Numbered from the stretch's first letter, positions 27,813 through 37,395 are shown. The stretch is 64,000 nt of DNA from Xenorhabdus griffiniae (GCF_037265215.1 NZ_CP147737.1:2016001-2080000), one strand, 5' to 3'. The notes: generated from the letters alone by a model not told the origin. Numbers and translations are program-made.

Positions 27813-28125
27813 TGTGATCTCCTAAACGTTTATTGATGGCACGAATGGCAAACTCTCGTATTTTCTCTACGCCAATAAAACCAACGGCACCGCCGAGGGC
27901 TGGTGAAATACTGTTTGGAATACCAAATAGTTCCAGTCCACTGGAAAATCCCCACGACAGCGCTCCACACAGGAGCGGTTCGACCCAGCGATTTTTCCGC
28001 TCCACACCGTCATAAATAAGCCGGCCGTAACAGATCATGACGGCCAAAATAGAACCAGAAATTTGCGGCCAAGCGTTTCTTAGACCGTTTAACAAATCGG
28101 CCCATAAATCAGGATGTTCTTTCAT
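27793..28125 (-). CDS. Holin, lambda-like phage holin family
   Basis: 110 residues from ATG 28125, which has GGGAA five bases upstream; the longer form starting at 28137 is less likely. After a short hydrophilic start there are three hydrophobic stretches (around ISGSILAVMICYG, WVEPLLCGALSWGFSSG and SPALGGAVGFIGV) and a basic tail, the pattern of the three-segment holins of enterobacterial phages. The protein would form inner-membrane lesions that let the endolysin reach the wall. It is the first gene of a two-gene lysis cassette; no spanin gene is visible. Confidence 0.8.
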   Translation of the reverse strand: MKEHPDLWADLLNGLRNAWPQISGSILAVMICYGRLIYDGVERKNRWVEPLLCGALSWGFSSGLELFGIPNSISPALGGAVGFIGVEKIREFAIRAINKRLGDHNDKRDS

Positions 28126-28274
28126 TATTGTTCCCATAATTTAGTGATGGGCACCATTAGCCCTGCTTAATGATGTCCCGTACCTTTCCATAGTAACGTT
28201 GGTAAAGAAAATCCACATGGTTACGCTATTGTGCTCTGGCTCTTACTAAACCCATAAACGCCAAATCTTAGAGA

Positions 28275-28379
28275 TATACCCATCTCACTTTAAGATGCAC
28301 ATTGTTTCTCCCCGCGAAGCGGGGAGAAACAATGAGTTATGTTGTCTTATAATGAGCAACTTGAGAGGTAATGCGTATA
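28275..28379. repeat. MITE-like palindromic element, copy 2
   Basis: 105 bp. Left end TATACCCATCTCAC, right end AATGCGTATA, central stem CTCCCCGCGAAGCGGGGAG. Confidence 0.85.
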
Positions 28380-28396
28380 AACAAAAAACAAAGAAA

Positions 28397-28424
28397 TTGC
28401 ACAAATGCAAATAGACACTATATT
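28397..28424 (+). promoter_or_regulatory. Candidate sigma70 promoter of adiA-adiC
   Basis: TTGCAC, 16-base spacer, TATATT, just after the end of MITE copy 2. In E. coli adi is induced by acid under anaerobiosis; I see no recognisable activator site here. Confidence 0.3.
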
Positions 28425-28621
28425 AAGTAATGTGATTTTTAATAACAAAACTATATATTAACAAATAATTAACTTGTAAAATTATATTGTTGGTAGTTTT
28501 TCCTGTGGCTTATTTAGCATCGTTAAATTTTCCTGATCGTATCAATTATTCGATGGTCATTGCCAAGTAACTCTGAATTTATCCTGTCAGTTCAAGTAGA
28601 GATAGAGTAAGGAATAATGTC

Positions 28622-30895
28622 ATGAAAGTATTGATAGCAGAAAATGAAGTGGGTACACGATATCATAGTCACTATGTGGAAAATGCTGTGCACAGATTGG
28701 CTGATAAATTAATTGAAAAAGACATTGATGTTGTTATTGCTGAATCCTTTGATGATAGCTATACAATAATTGCAGCCAATGAACCGTTCGATTGTTTAAT
28801 GATAAGTTGTGCGCTCATAGATGATGATTTATATCTGCAAATACAGAAACTACTCAATAAATTATTTGAGCGACAGGAAAATGTTCCGGTCTTTTTGTTG
28901 AGTGATCGGGAAAAAGCGGTATTTTTGCTAAATCATGAATTACTGGAACAGTTAACTGAATTTGCCTGGATATTGGAAGATTCTGCGGATTTTATTGCGG
29001 GCCGTGCCATTGCCGCCATGCAGCGTTATCGCCAACAATTATTTCCTCCTTTAATGTCAGCGTTAATGAAATATAGCCAAACTTATGAATATTCCTGGGC
29101 GGCACCTGGACATCAAGGGGGAGTCGGCTTTAATAAAACACCGGTTGGCCGCTTTTATCATGACTATTATGGGGAAAATCTTTTCCGTACCGATATGGGA
29201 ATTGAACGCGCCTCGTTGGGTTCGTTATTAGATCATTCTGGTGCATTTGGTGAAAGTGAAAGAAATGCGGCCAGAGTATTTGGCGCAGAACATTCTTATT
29301 CTGTCGTGGTGGGAACGTCAGGCTCTAACCGCACGATTATGCAGGCTTGTATGACTGAAGATGATGTGGTCATCATCGATCGGAATTGCCATAAATCCAT
29401 TGAGCAGGGGCTGATACTGACCGGCGCTAAACCGGTTTATATGCTGCCGAGCCGTAACCGCTATGGCATCATCGGGCCTATTTATCCACAAGAAATGCAG
29501 GCCAAAACATTACAGAAAAAACTGAAACAAAATCCACTGACTCAGGATATAGCGAGTCAGAAACCCGTTTATAGCGTAGTGACAAACTGTACTTATGATG
29601 GTGTCTGTTATAACGCCAAACATGTACAGGCGTTATTGGATAAAAGCGTCGATAGAATCCATTTTGATGAAGCATGGTATGGTTATGCGCGGTTTAACCC
29701 GATTTATCATGATCATTTTGCCATGCGCGGCGATCCGAAAGACCACTCAGGGCCGACAGTCTTTGCTACCCATTCATCTCATAAGTTGTTGAATGCGCTC
29801 TCCCAGGCTTCTTTTATCCATGTACGGGACGGACGCAATCCGGTGGATTTTTCAAGGTTTAATCAAGCTTACATGATGCATGCAACCACCTCTCCTCTGT
29901 ATGCGATTTGCGCTTCAAACGACATTGCGGTTGCAATGATGGATGGCAATAGCGGTTACTCATTGACTCAGGAAGTCATTGAGGAAGCCGTTGATTTTCG
30001 TCAGGCATTAGCGCGTTTAAATCGAGATTTCAATAAGAAGGGGGACTGGTTCTTTAAGCCCTGGAATCAGGAAAAAGTGACCGATCCTGCCACCGGGAAG
30101 AAAATGGCTTTTGAGGATGCGCCCAAGGAATTACTGGCGAAAGAACAAAGTTGCTGGGCCATGCGTCCGGGGGACAGTTGGCACGGATTTGAAGATTTAC
30201 CGGATAACTGGAGTATGCTTGATCCGATTAAAGTCAGCATATTGGCCCCAGGCATGGGAGAAAACGGTAAGTTGAAAAAACAGGGCGTGCCAGCCGCATT
30301 AGTCACCGCATGGTTAAGCCAGCACGGTATCGTACCGACCCGTACTACGGATTTCCAAATTATGTTCCTGTTTTCAATGGGGATCACCAAAGGAAAATGG
30401 GGGACATTGCTTAACACCTTGTTGTCTTTCAAACACCACTATGATGCCAATACACCCTTGAATAAGGTTTTGCCAGATTTGGTAGATCAGTACCCAGAAG
30501 TGTATGAGCAATTAGGATTGAAAGAGTTAGGCGATAAAATGTTCGATTATTTGCGGCAGAATAATCCGGGTGAAAAACTAAATCGGGCATATGCTGGTCT
30601 GCCTAAAATGGAAATGACGCCGCGAGCTGCTTACCAGGCCATCGTGACCAATAATGTGGAAATGGTGGCATTGGATGATTTACCCCATCGCATTGCGGCG
30701 AACTCTATCATCCCATATCCACCGGGTATTCCCATGCTGCTTTCAGGCGAAAACTTTGGTGATAAAACCAGTCCCCAAATTGGATATTTACACGCATTAC
30801 AAAAGTGGGATCACGAATTTCCGGGTTTTGAGCATGAAACGGAAGGCACAGAGATTATCAACGGCATTTATCACGTCATGTGTATAAAAAAGTGA
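28622..30895 (+). CDS. adiA: Biodegradative arginine decarboxylase AdiA
   Basis: 757 residues (E. coli AdiA 756), near-collinear along its whole length. A PLP-dependent fold-type I decarboxylase that converts arginine to agmatine and CO2 in the cytoplasm, consuming a proton. N-terminal wing domain (about 1-130, MKVLIAENEVGTRYHSHY), then the PLP domain with WAAPGHQGGVGF, the aspartate of HFDEAWYGYARFNP, and the PLP-lysine in FATHSSHKLLNAL (about residue 386). The end, EGTEIINGIYHVMCIKK, also matches AdiA rather than lysine or ornithine decarboxylases. Followed after 17 bases by its antiporter, so the pair makes one arginine-dependent acid-resistance system. No adiY-type AraC regulator lies between them, unlike E. 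coli. Confidence 0.97.
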   Translation: MKVLIAENEVGTRYHSHYVENAVHRLADKLIEKDIDVVIAESFDDSYTIIAANEPFDCLMISCALIDDDLYLQIQKLLNKLFERQENVPVFLLSDREKAVFLLNHELLEQLTEFAWILEDSADFIAGRAIAAMQRYRQQLFPPLMSALMKYSQTYEYSWAAPGHQGGVGFNKTPVGRFYHDYYGENLFRTDMGIERASLGSLLDHSGAFGESERNAARVFGAEHSYSVVVGTSGSNRTIMQACMTEDDVVIIDRNCHKSIEQGLILTGAKPVYMLPSRNRYGIIGPIYPQEMQAKTLQKKLKQNPLTQDIASQKPVYSVVTNCTYDGVCYNAKHVQALLDKSVDRIHFDEAWYGYARFNPIYHDHFAMRGDPKDHSGPTVFATHSSHKLLNALSQASFIHVRDGRNPVDFSRFNQAYMMHATTSPLYAICASNDIAVAMMDGNSGYSLTQEVIEEAVDFRQALARLNRDFNKKGDWFFKPWNQEKVTDPATGKKMAFEDAPKELLAKEQSCWAMRPGDSWHGFEDLPDNWSMLDPIKVSILAPGMGENGKLKKQGVPAALVTAWLSQHGIVPTRTTDFQIMFLFSMGITKGKWGTLLNTLLSFKHHYDANTPLNKVLPDLVDQYPEVYEQLGLKELGDKMFDYLRQNNPGEKLNRAYAGLPKMEMTPRAAYQAIVTNNVEMVALDDLPHRIAANSIIPYPPGIPMLLSGENFGDKTSPQIGYLHALQKWDHEFPGFEHETEGTEIINGIYHVMCIKK

Positions 30896-30912
30896 AAACG
30901 GGAAGATAAATT

Positions 30913-32256
30913 ATGGCTATTGTTTCAGAGGCAAATGTTTCAGAGGCAAAAAAAGTCGGATTGATCCCCGTTACTCTGATGGTTGCGGGTAACATCATGG
31001 GATCGGGCGTTTTTCTTTTGCCTGCCAGCCTGGCATCAACAGGCGGTATTGCGATCCTTGGTTGGCTGGTGACTATCATTGGTGCTGTGGGGTTATCAAT
31101 CGTCTATGCGAAAGTCTCCTCACTGGATGATAGTCCGGGGGGATCTTATGCTTATGCACGACGGGCTTTTGGTCCTTTTTTAGGCTATCAGACCAATATT
31201 TTATATTGGCTGGCATGTTGGATCGGCAATATCGCTATGGTTGTGATTGGCGTTGGTTACCTGAGCTATTTTTTCCCCATCCTGAAAGATCCCATTATTT
31301 TAACCATCACTTGTACAGTCATACTGTGGATATTTGTCATTTTGAACATTATCGGGCCGCATGTTATTACCCGAGTGCAAGCGGTAGCGACAACCTTAGC
31401 ATTGATTCCGATTGTAGCAACCGCCGTATTGGGTTGGTTCTGGTTCAACGGTAAGACCTATATGGATGCGTGGAACGTCAGTGGCTTGAATACCTTTGGC
31501 GCGATTCAGAGTATCTTAAACGTTACATTATGGTCTTTTATTGGCGTTGAGAGTGCTTCTGTTGCGGCTGGTGTGGTTAAAAATCCCAAGCGTAACGTGC
31601 CGATCGCGACTATCGGTGGTGTGCTGATTGCGGCTGTCTGTTATGTGCTGTCCAGCAGCGTGATTATGGGCATGATCCCTAACGCGGCATTGAAAATCTC
31701 ATCTTCACCTTTTGGTGATGCTGCCCGATTGGCATTGGGAGATACCGCGGGAGCTGTAGTTGCCTTTTGTGCAGCGGCAGGCTGTTTGGGATCATTGGGT
31801 GGCTGGACATTGCTTGCAGGGCAAACAGCCAAAGCTGCCGCAGATGATGGGTTATTTCCTTCAATCTTTGCCAAAGTGAACAAAGCAGGAACGCCAGTTG
31901 CGGGTTTATTGATATTGGGTGTTTTAATGACGATTTTCCAGCTCAGCAGTATTTCGCCAAATGCAGCGAGAGAATTTGGGTTGGTTTCTTCCGTCTCCGT
32001 GATTTTTACCTTGATCCCTTACCTGTATACTTGTGCAGCTTTGCTGTTAATTGGTCATGGTCATCTTGGGCAAGAAAAAACGCGATATATCATTATTACG
32101 TTTATTGCCTTTATTTATTGCATCTGGGCAGTTTTGGGAACCGGAGCAAAAGAAGTGGTATGGACGCTAGTTGTCATGATGGTCATAACAGCAATGTATA
32201 CCTTTAACTACAACACGAAACATCCTGTTCCTTTTCCGTTAGATAAAAAAGATTAA
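30913..32256 (+). CDS. adiC: Arginine:agmatine antiporter AdiC
   Basis: 447 residues (E. coli 445), an APC-superfamily transporter with about 12 membrane segments. [16 protein letters not shown] in segment 1 and [18 protein letters not shown] in segment 6 are the substrate-site regions and agree with AdiC closely. It exchanges external arginine for internal agmatine in the inner membrane and so exports the proton trapped by AdiA. It starts 17 bases after adiA and is surely co-transcribed. The N-terminus has a small repeat ([11 protein letters not shown]). A strong terminator follows at 32283. Confidence 0.97.
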   Translation: MAIVSEANVSEAKKVGLIPVTLMVAGNIMGSGVFLLPASLASTGGIAILGWLVTIIGAVGLSIVYAKVSSLDDSPGGSYAYARRAFGPFLGYQTNILYWLACWIGNIAMVVIGVGYLSYFFPILKDPIILTITCTVILWIFVILNIIGPHVITRVQAVATTLALIPIVATAVLGWFWFNGKTYMDAWNVSGLNTFGAIQSILNVTLWSFIGVESASVAAGVVKNPKRNVPIATIGGVLIAAVCYVLSSSVIMGMIPNAALKISSSPFGDAARLALGDTAGAVVAFCAAAGCLGSLGGWTLLAGQTAKAAADDGLFPSIFAKVNKAGTPVAGLLILGVLMTIFQLSSISPNAAREFGLVSSVSVIFTLIPYLYTCAALLLIGHGHLGQEKTRYIIITFIAFIYCIWAVLGTGAKEVVWTLVVMMVITAMYTFNYNTKHPVPFPLDKKD

Positions 32257-32282
32257 CTTCGATTTTGGGTGTCACATATTTT

Positions 32283-32309
32283 GGTGCTGTTATTTCAGCA
32301 CCTTTTTTT
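32283..32309 (+). terminator. Rho-independent terminator after adiC
   Basis: Stem GGTGCTG / CAGCACC with a six-base loop followed by seven T residues, 27 bases after the adiC stop. Confidence 0.9.
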
Positions 32310-32693
32310 ATGCTGATTTTCTTAACCAATAAGGTTTGTGAGATAAATCATCATTGGATGTAACAAGCCATTCTCTAATGATCCAAAAATCAAGAATAAT
32401 AGAAAAACAAACAGATGTTGGTTTAATTTTGTGTTTTATGGATCTGATTGTTTTTACAGTTATTATCACAATATAAAACATTATAAGTTCGACTAATTGG
32501 CATAAAATATTTTCTTTTGATAAACTTTTACTATTAATATAGTGATTTTTGTCACACTTATCGTGAGTAAACGCTTTTTCATTCGGCTTACGATCACTTT
32601 CTCACAATGACAATAAACTGCATAAATAAACTTTACTGTCACGCAGTGATGAAATACAAAGCTGTCATGTTCAAACATGAGTAAGGACATGAT
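32310..32693. other. Intergenic region upstream of psuK
   Basis: AT-rich, no gene seen. Holds a dyad at 32665-32680 directly before the psuK Shine-Dalgarno (AAGGA). No clear promoter could be chosen. Confidence 0.5.
32665..32680. promoter_or_regulatory. Inverted repeat before psuK
   Basis: TCATGTT-CA-AACATGA, 7-bp perfect arms, ending 14 bases before the start codon. It may be an operator for the HTH domain of the PsuK protein itself, or a small hairpin that affects ribosome access. Confidence 0.4.
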
Positions 32694-33785
32694 ATGGCAA
32701 ATCGAGAAAAACAGATATTGCAGATTATTAGGCGAGATCCTTTTATTCAGCAGCAGGAAATTGCCGACATTCTTGGAATTAGCCGTTCATGTGTCGCGGG
32801 GCATATTATGAATCTGACTAAAAAAGGGAATGTTAAAGGAAAGGGTTATATTCTTTCAGAAAATAGTTATGCTGTAACGGTCGGTGCCGCTAACATGGAT
32901 GTTACCAGTTACGTATTTTCTAAATTAATCTATGAAGATTCTAACCCAGGTAAAAATAAATCTACGGCAGGTGGAGTAGGGCGAAATATTGCGCATAACA
33001 TTGCTTTGTTGGGTAAAGAAAGTTATCTGATTTCTGTTATTGGCGATGATATTTATGGAAAAACACTATTTGAACAAACAAAATTATCGGGTGTTTATAC
33101 AGATTATCTTCATCAATTATCAGGTAAAAGTACATCGACTTACCATTCATTGATTGATGAGCGAGGTGAAATGCGAATTGCTGTTAATGATATGGATATA
33201 CTGGAACAACTTACTCCTGCTTTATTATCTCAATCTCAGTCTTTAATTCAAAACGCGGGTGTATTGATCATTGACTGTAATTTAACGGAAGATGCATTAG
33301 AGTGGTTATTCAATCATGCAGGAAATATTCCGATTTTTGTGGATACTGTATCGACATTTAAAGCAAACAAAATCCGTCATTGGTTATCCTACATCCATAC
33401 CTTAAAACCCAATCGACTCGAAGCTGAAATATTAAGTGGAATAAAAATGACGACCTTGGCAGATGCTACTGATGTGGCAGCTTGGTTTCATCAGCAAGGT
33501 GTTCAGCGACTCGCTTTGAGCCTGGGAACAGAAGGAGTGTATTACAGTGAAATGGGCGGAGCGGCAGGGCGTTCGCCAGCCATCCCAACCAATATTGTCA
33601 ATGCCAATGGGGCGGGTGATGCAATGATGGCTGGCCTGGCATATTGTTGGTTGGAAGGGATGGCATTAGAAGAAAGCATCCGTTTTTCACAAGGCTGTTC
33701 TGCGCTAACTTTATCTTCAGAATTAACTAATTACCCAAATCTATCCTGTAGTAGAGTGAAAAAACTGTTGGAATTAACATCATGA
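32694..33785 (+). CDS. psuK: Pseudouridine kinase with N-terminal HTH (PfkB family)
   Basis: 363 residues. Residues 4-45 form a winged-helix-like HTH (QQEIADILGISRSCVAGHI). The rest is a PfkB/ribokinase-family sugar kinase with AGGVGRNIAHNIALLG (about 92-107) and the catalytic NANGAGDAMMAGLAY (about 303-317). The product would phosphorylate pseudouridine to its 5'-phosphate, the first step of pseudouridine breakdown in the cytoplasm. The role is inferred mainly from the adjacent psuG, with which it overlaps by four bases (ATGA). The HTH-kinase fusion resembles E. coli YeiI; E. coli PsuK itself (313 residues) lacks the HTH. The HTH may make it autoregulatory. Confidence 0.88.
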   Translation: MANREKQILQIIRRDPFIQQQEIADILGISRSCVAGHIMNLTKKGNVKGKGYILSENSYAVTVGAANMDVTSYVFSKLIYEDSNPGKNKSTAGGVGRNIAHNIALLGKESYLISVIGDDIYGKTLFEQTKLSGVYTDYLHQLSGKSTSTYHSLIDERGEMRIAVNDMDILEQLTPALLSQSQSLIQNAGVLIIDCNLTEDALEWLFNHAGNIPIFVDTVSTFKANKIRHWLSYIHTLKPNRLEAEILSGIKMTTLADATDVAAWFHQQGVQRLALSLGTEGVYYSEMGGAAGRSPAIPTNIVNANGAGDAMMAGLAYCWLEGMALEESIRFSQGCSALTLSSELTNYPNLSCSRVKKLLELTS

Positions 33786-34726
33786 ATAAGAATATTGCGT
33801 TAAATGAGTATTTAGATATTTCTCCAGAGGTGGAGCACGCATTGGCAACTAATTGTCCTGTCGTTGCGTTGGAATCGACAATTATTTCTCACGGTATGCC
33901 TTATCCGCGAAACAGAGAAACCGCTTTAAAGGTTGAACAGTGTATTCGGGAAAATGGTGCAGTTCCGGCAACTATCGCGATTATTGAGGGAAGAATAAAA
34001 GTTGGGTTATCCCATGATGAAATTGAATTCTTGGCGAAAGAAAGGCATCTGGTTAGCAAAGTTAGCCGTCGTGATTTACCTTTTGTTATTGCGGCGGGCA
34101 AACATGGTGCAACGACGGTGGCTTCAACTATGATTATTGCACAAATGGCAGGTATTGCTGTGTTTGCGACAGGAGGTATTGGTGGTGTTCATCGCGGTGC
34201 TGAACGTTCCTTTGATATTTCGGCTGATTTACAAGAATTGGCTATGACCAATGTTGCCGTTGTGTGTGCTGGTGCTAAATCCATTCTTGATTTAGGGTTA
34301 ACGGTGGAATATCTGGAAACTCATGGCGTGCCTCTGGTGGGTTACCAGACAGAAAAACTACCTGCATTCTTCTGCCGTAGCAGTCAATTTCCTGTCAGTG
34401 TAAGGCTTGATGATCCTCAACAAATAGCCCAGGCCATGAAAGTAAAATGGCACTCAGGGCTGAAAGGTGGAATTGTGATCGCCAACCCGATTCCTGAGCC
34501 ATTTGCTATGTCGGAAGAACGGATCAATCGCGCGATTGAACAGGCGGTTCATGAAGCAGAAAATCAGGGTATTGTGGGTAAAGAAAGTACACCTTTCCTG
34601 CTGGCGAGAGTCACAGAAATAACTGGCGGAGAAAGTTTACAGGCAAATATTGAATTGGTTTTCAATAATGCTAAATTAGCAGCTGAAATTGCACTTGCTT
34701 ATCAAGAGATAAATAAAACACAATAA
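33782..34726 (+). CDS. psuG: Pseudouridine-5'-phosphate glycosidase PsuG
   Basis: 314 residues, the standard length. Contains the family blocks VVALESTIISHGMPYPRN, GATTVASTM, FATGGIGGVHRG and CAGAKSILDLGLTVEYLET, the last including the catalytic lysine. It cleaves the C-C glycosidic bond of pseudouridine 5'-phosphate to uracil and ribose 5-phosphate. Translationally coupled to psuK (ATGA overlap). A MITE-like element sits between it and the transporter gene that completes the salvage unit. Confidence 0.96.
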   Translation: MNKNIALNEYLDISPEVEHALATNCPVVALESTIISHGMPYPRNRETALKVEQCIRENGAVPATIAIIEGRIKVGLSHDEIEFLAKERHLVSKVSRRDLPFVIAAGKHGATTVASTMIIAQMAGIAVFATGGIGGVHRGAERSFDISADLQELAMTNVAVVCAGAKSILDLGLTVEYLETHGVPLVGYQTEKLPAFFCRSSQFPVSVRLDDPQQIAQAMKVKWHSGLKGGIVIANPIPEPFAMSEERINRAIEQAVHEAENQGIVGKESTPFLLARVTEITGGESLQANIELVFNNAKLAAEIALAYQEINKTQ

Positions 34727-34762
34727 ATTCCGTCCAAATTTTTATCCAAAATCATAATAAAA

Positions 34763-34858
34763 TATACGCATTAAACTTCAAGTTGCAATTTATAACACTT
34801 GATGTCTCCCCGTTTCGCGGGGAGACAATCACACGCATCTTGCAGTTAGATTGGTATA
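34763..34858. repeat. MITE-like palindromic element, copy 3
   Basis: 96 bp between psuG and the transporter gene. Left end TATACGCATTAAACTTC, right end TTAGATTGGTATA, stem CTCCCCGTTTCGCGGGGAG. It adds a strong hairpin inside what would otherwise be one transcript. Confidence 0.85.
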
Positions 34859-34928
34859 AATGCCAGCCTGAAAAAACTTAGAAATATATTCGATCTTTTT
34901 CGGCTGGCTAAAAAATGGGAATGTCATC

Positions 34929-36184
34929 ATGGATATTTTACGCAGCTTATTGGGTGTGGTGCTATTGCTTTCTCTTGGCTATCTATTCTCAGTCAATAAA
35001 AAAAGAATCAATTTACGTACAGTAGGGGCTGCATTATTTCTCCAAATAGCGCTTGGGGCGATTATGCTTTATATTCCTGCGGGAAAATGGTTGATTAATA
35101 ATGTGGCTAATGGTGTTAATGCGGTTATTGCTTACAGCTCGGCAGGAAGTTCATTCATCTTTGGCAGTTTAGTTGGCCCTAAAATGAATGAGCTGTTTGA
35201 CGGTGCAGGGTTTATTTTTGCATTTCAAGTATTGCCAGCGATAATTTTTATTACCTCACTAATATCTATCCTTTATTATCTTGGTATCATGAAATGGATC
35301 ATTAATATCTTGGGATATGCGTTCCAGAAATTGATGAGAATTAGCAAAATAGAAGCTTTTGCGGCAGTAACAACAATATTTTTGGACAAAATGAATTGCC
35401 GGCCGTTTTAAAGCCCTTTGTCAACAAAATGAACCGCAATGAGCTTTTCACGGTGATGTGTAGCGGCATGGCGTCGATTGCCGGTTCGATGCTGGTTGGC
35501 TATGCCGGATTAGGCGTCCCGATAGAATATCTTCTGGCTGCATCATTGATGGCGATCCCTGGCGGTATTTTATTTGCCCGTTTACTCAGTCCAGCGCTGG
35601 AGCCTTCACAAGTCCAATTTGAACACATTTCATTTAGTGAAAAGCGGCCAGCCAGTATTATCGAAGCCGCTGCTGGTGGTGCTATGTTAGGGCTAAAAAT
35701 CGCGGTTGGCGTAGCAACGGTGGTCATGACCTTTGTTGCCCTGATAGCGTTAATTAATGGCCTTATCGGTGGTTTTGGGGAGATGTTCGGCTGGCAAGGC
35801 GTAAGTTTGGAAAAGCTGTTTGGTTATCTTTTTTCACCGTTAGCTTACATCATGGGCGTTAATTGGGAACATGCAGATTTAGCCGGGAGTTTGATTGGGC
35901 AAAAACTGGCAATCAATGAATTTGTCGCTTATGTAAACTTTTCTCCCTATTTAAACGATCCGGTGGTGGTTCTGGATGCTAAAACCATTGCTGTTATCTC
36001 ATTTGCGCTTTGTGGTTTTGCCAACTTTGGCTCGATTGCCGTTGTGGTCGGGGCTTTTATTTCGGTCGTCCCTGAACGGACATCAGATATCGCCAGACTT
36101 GGCCTTAGAGCATTGCTGGCCGCGACTTTATCCAATCTTATGAGCGCCACGATTGCAGGGATGTTTATGAGTTTATCGGGCTAA
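34929..36184 (+). pseudogene. psuT: Pseudouridine/nucleoside transporter (NupX/PsuT, CNT family), frameshifted
   Basis: Two ORFs, 34929-35411 and a frame open to 36184 (internal ATG 35396), together give a concentrative nucleoside transporter of about 418 residues, like E. coli NupX (YeiM), whose gene neighbours psuG-psuK. The first part ends EAFAAVTTIFLDKMNCRPF-stop; restoring one G after TTTTTGG at 35384-35385 gives TIFLGQNELPAVLKPFVNKMNR, the conserved GQNE motif of the family. So it is a one-base deletion in a T5G2 run. Everything downstream (GFANFGSIAVVVGAF, SNLMSATIAGMF) is intact, so the change is recent or a sequencing error. If real, pseudouridine import through this protein is lost. 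Confidence 0.88.
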
Positions 36185-36266
36185 TCCCTATCCATTAATC
36201 TGAATAGGAGCTAACATGTTTTAGGTGTTAGATAACTCACAGTAAGTTTTCCGCATTTCAATATAC

Positions 36267-36362
36267 TATACCAATCTAACTGCAAGATGCGTGTGATTTT
36301 TTCCCACGAAGCGGGGGAGACATCAAGTGTCATAAATTGCAACTTGCAGTTTAATGCGTATA
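36267..36362. repeat. MITE-like palindromic element, copy 4
   Basis: 96 bp, left end TATACCAATCTAACTGC, right end TTTAATGCGTATA, in the opposite orientation to copy 3. It lies between the transporter and the first usp gene. Confidence 0.85.
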
Positions 36363-36408
36363 AAAGAAATCAGGATAACTTGGTATTTCGATAAGTAGGA
36401 GCGTGCAT

Positions 36409-36837
36409 ATGTACAAAACTATTTTAGTACCAGTAGATATTTCAGAAGAAGATCTAACCAACAAGGCCGTTGACTGCGCTCTTAAAATTGCCAGGGAAAC
36501 AGGGGCCAAATTACATTTTTTACATGTATTACCTATTTCATCGGCGATCATTAATGCTTATGCACTCGGCTATATGGAAATTAAGGACAAGGCGACTATC
36601 AAGGCAGAACAGGACTTGAAAAAGCTGGTTGATTCCATTGAATTACCAAATCGTCAGATCTCCTATTCGATTGCATTTGGTTCACCAAGAGACGAAATTA
36701 CAGCTACGGCGGATGAAATTGGTGCTGATTTGATTGTTATCGGCTCAAGACGACCTAATATCACGACGCATTTGTTAGGCTCCAACTCTGCTGGAGTTGT
36801 CAGATATGCAAAAACATCTGTATTAGTAGTGCGATAA
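36409..36837 (+). CDS. Universal stress protein, UspF-like (first of two)
   Basis: 142 residues from ATG 36409, with AGGAG seven bases upstream; a GTG six bases earlier is too near the Shine-Dalgarno. A single UspA-type Rossmann-like domain: YKTILVPVDIS at the N-terminus and the ATP-binding loop GSRRPNITTHLLGSNSAG near the C-terminus, ending SVLVVR as in UspF/UspG. A cytoplasmic ATP-binding stress protein; the precise role is not known for this type. The next gene is a paralogue. Confidence 0.9.
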   Translation: MYKTILVPVDISEEDLTNKAVDCALKIARETGAKLHFLHVLPISSAIINAYALGYMEIKDKATIKAEQDLKKLVDSIELPNRQISYSIAFGSPRDEITATADEIGADLIVIGSRRPNITTHLLGSNSAGVVRYAKTSVLVVR

Positions 36838-36929
36838 TTATTGATAGTGAGAATGATAATTTGTTGATTTTACTGCTTTTAACTGATGCTCAATAGCTAG
36901 CGGTTATATCCGATTACAGGGGTGTATGT

Positions 36930-37367
36930 ATGTATAACACGATTTTAGTTCCAATTGATATTGTGGAAGATATATTAACTGATAATGCAATCAAACATGC
37001 TGAATATTTAGCAAAGATATCTAATGCCAAGGTTCATCTTTTTCACTCTGTGCCAGATATTTCCCGATTTTCTGTGAATTATAGTTACCACTATGATTTA
37101 TTGAGTGCTTTTGCCAAAAAAGCAATAGCAAATTCTGAAGAGGAACTGAAAAAAGTCGTAGAACGCATTGATATACCTAAAGATAGGGTATCATTCTCTG
37201 TTGCCTTCGGCTCTCCGCGGGATAAGGTACTGTCTACAGCGCGTGAGATTAATGCAGATTTGATTATTGTCGGCTCCCGTCGGCCTGATATCTCAACTCA
37301 CTTATTAGGTTCCAATGCGTCGGGCATTGTAGGATATGCTAATATCTCTGTTTTGGTTGTGAGATAA
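36930..37367 (+). CDS. Universal stress protein, UspF-like (second of two)
   Basis: 145 residues, clearly a duplicate of the preceding gene: both share the FGSPRD segment and the end GSRRPDISTHLLGSNASG...SVLVVR. Start ATG 36930 after ACAGGGG; another ATG four bases earlier is out of frame. The middle region (residues about 40-75) has diverged strongly from the first copy, which suggests a different partner or ligand. The 92-base gap leaves separate promoters possible. Confidence 0.9.
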   Translation: MYNTILVPIDIVEDILTDNAIKHAEYLAKISNAKVHLFHSVPDISRFSVNYSYHYDLLSAFAKKAIANSEEELKKVVERIDIPKDRVSFSVAFGSPRDKVLSTAREINADLIIVGSRRPDISTHLLGSNASGIVGYANISVLVVR

Positions 37368-37395
37368 CCGATGGCATCAAAAAACCGTGCTTGGA

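Larger units (their letters stand above)
28138..28621. other. Intergenic region upstream of adiA
   Basis: AT-rich, no gene. It contains one MITE-like copy and a candidate promoter (28397-28424) that would give adiA a leader of about 190 nt. Confidence 0.6.

Noticed and set aside
28622..32256. Ornithine decarboxylase/antiporter (speF-potE) or lysine (cadBA) identity
   Set aside because: Length, the N-terminus MKVLIAENE, and the end HETEGTEIINGIYHVMC match AdiA; the transporter matches AdiC along its whole length.
34929..36184. Two separate genes for the transporter
   Set aside because: One base restores a conserved motif and the normal length; the second ORF starts inside a conserved domain without a Shine-Dalgarno.
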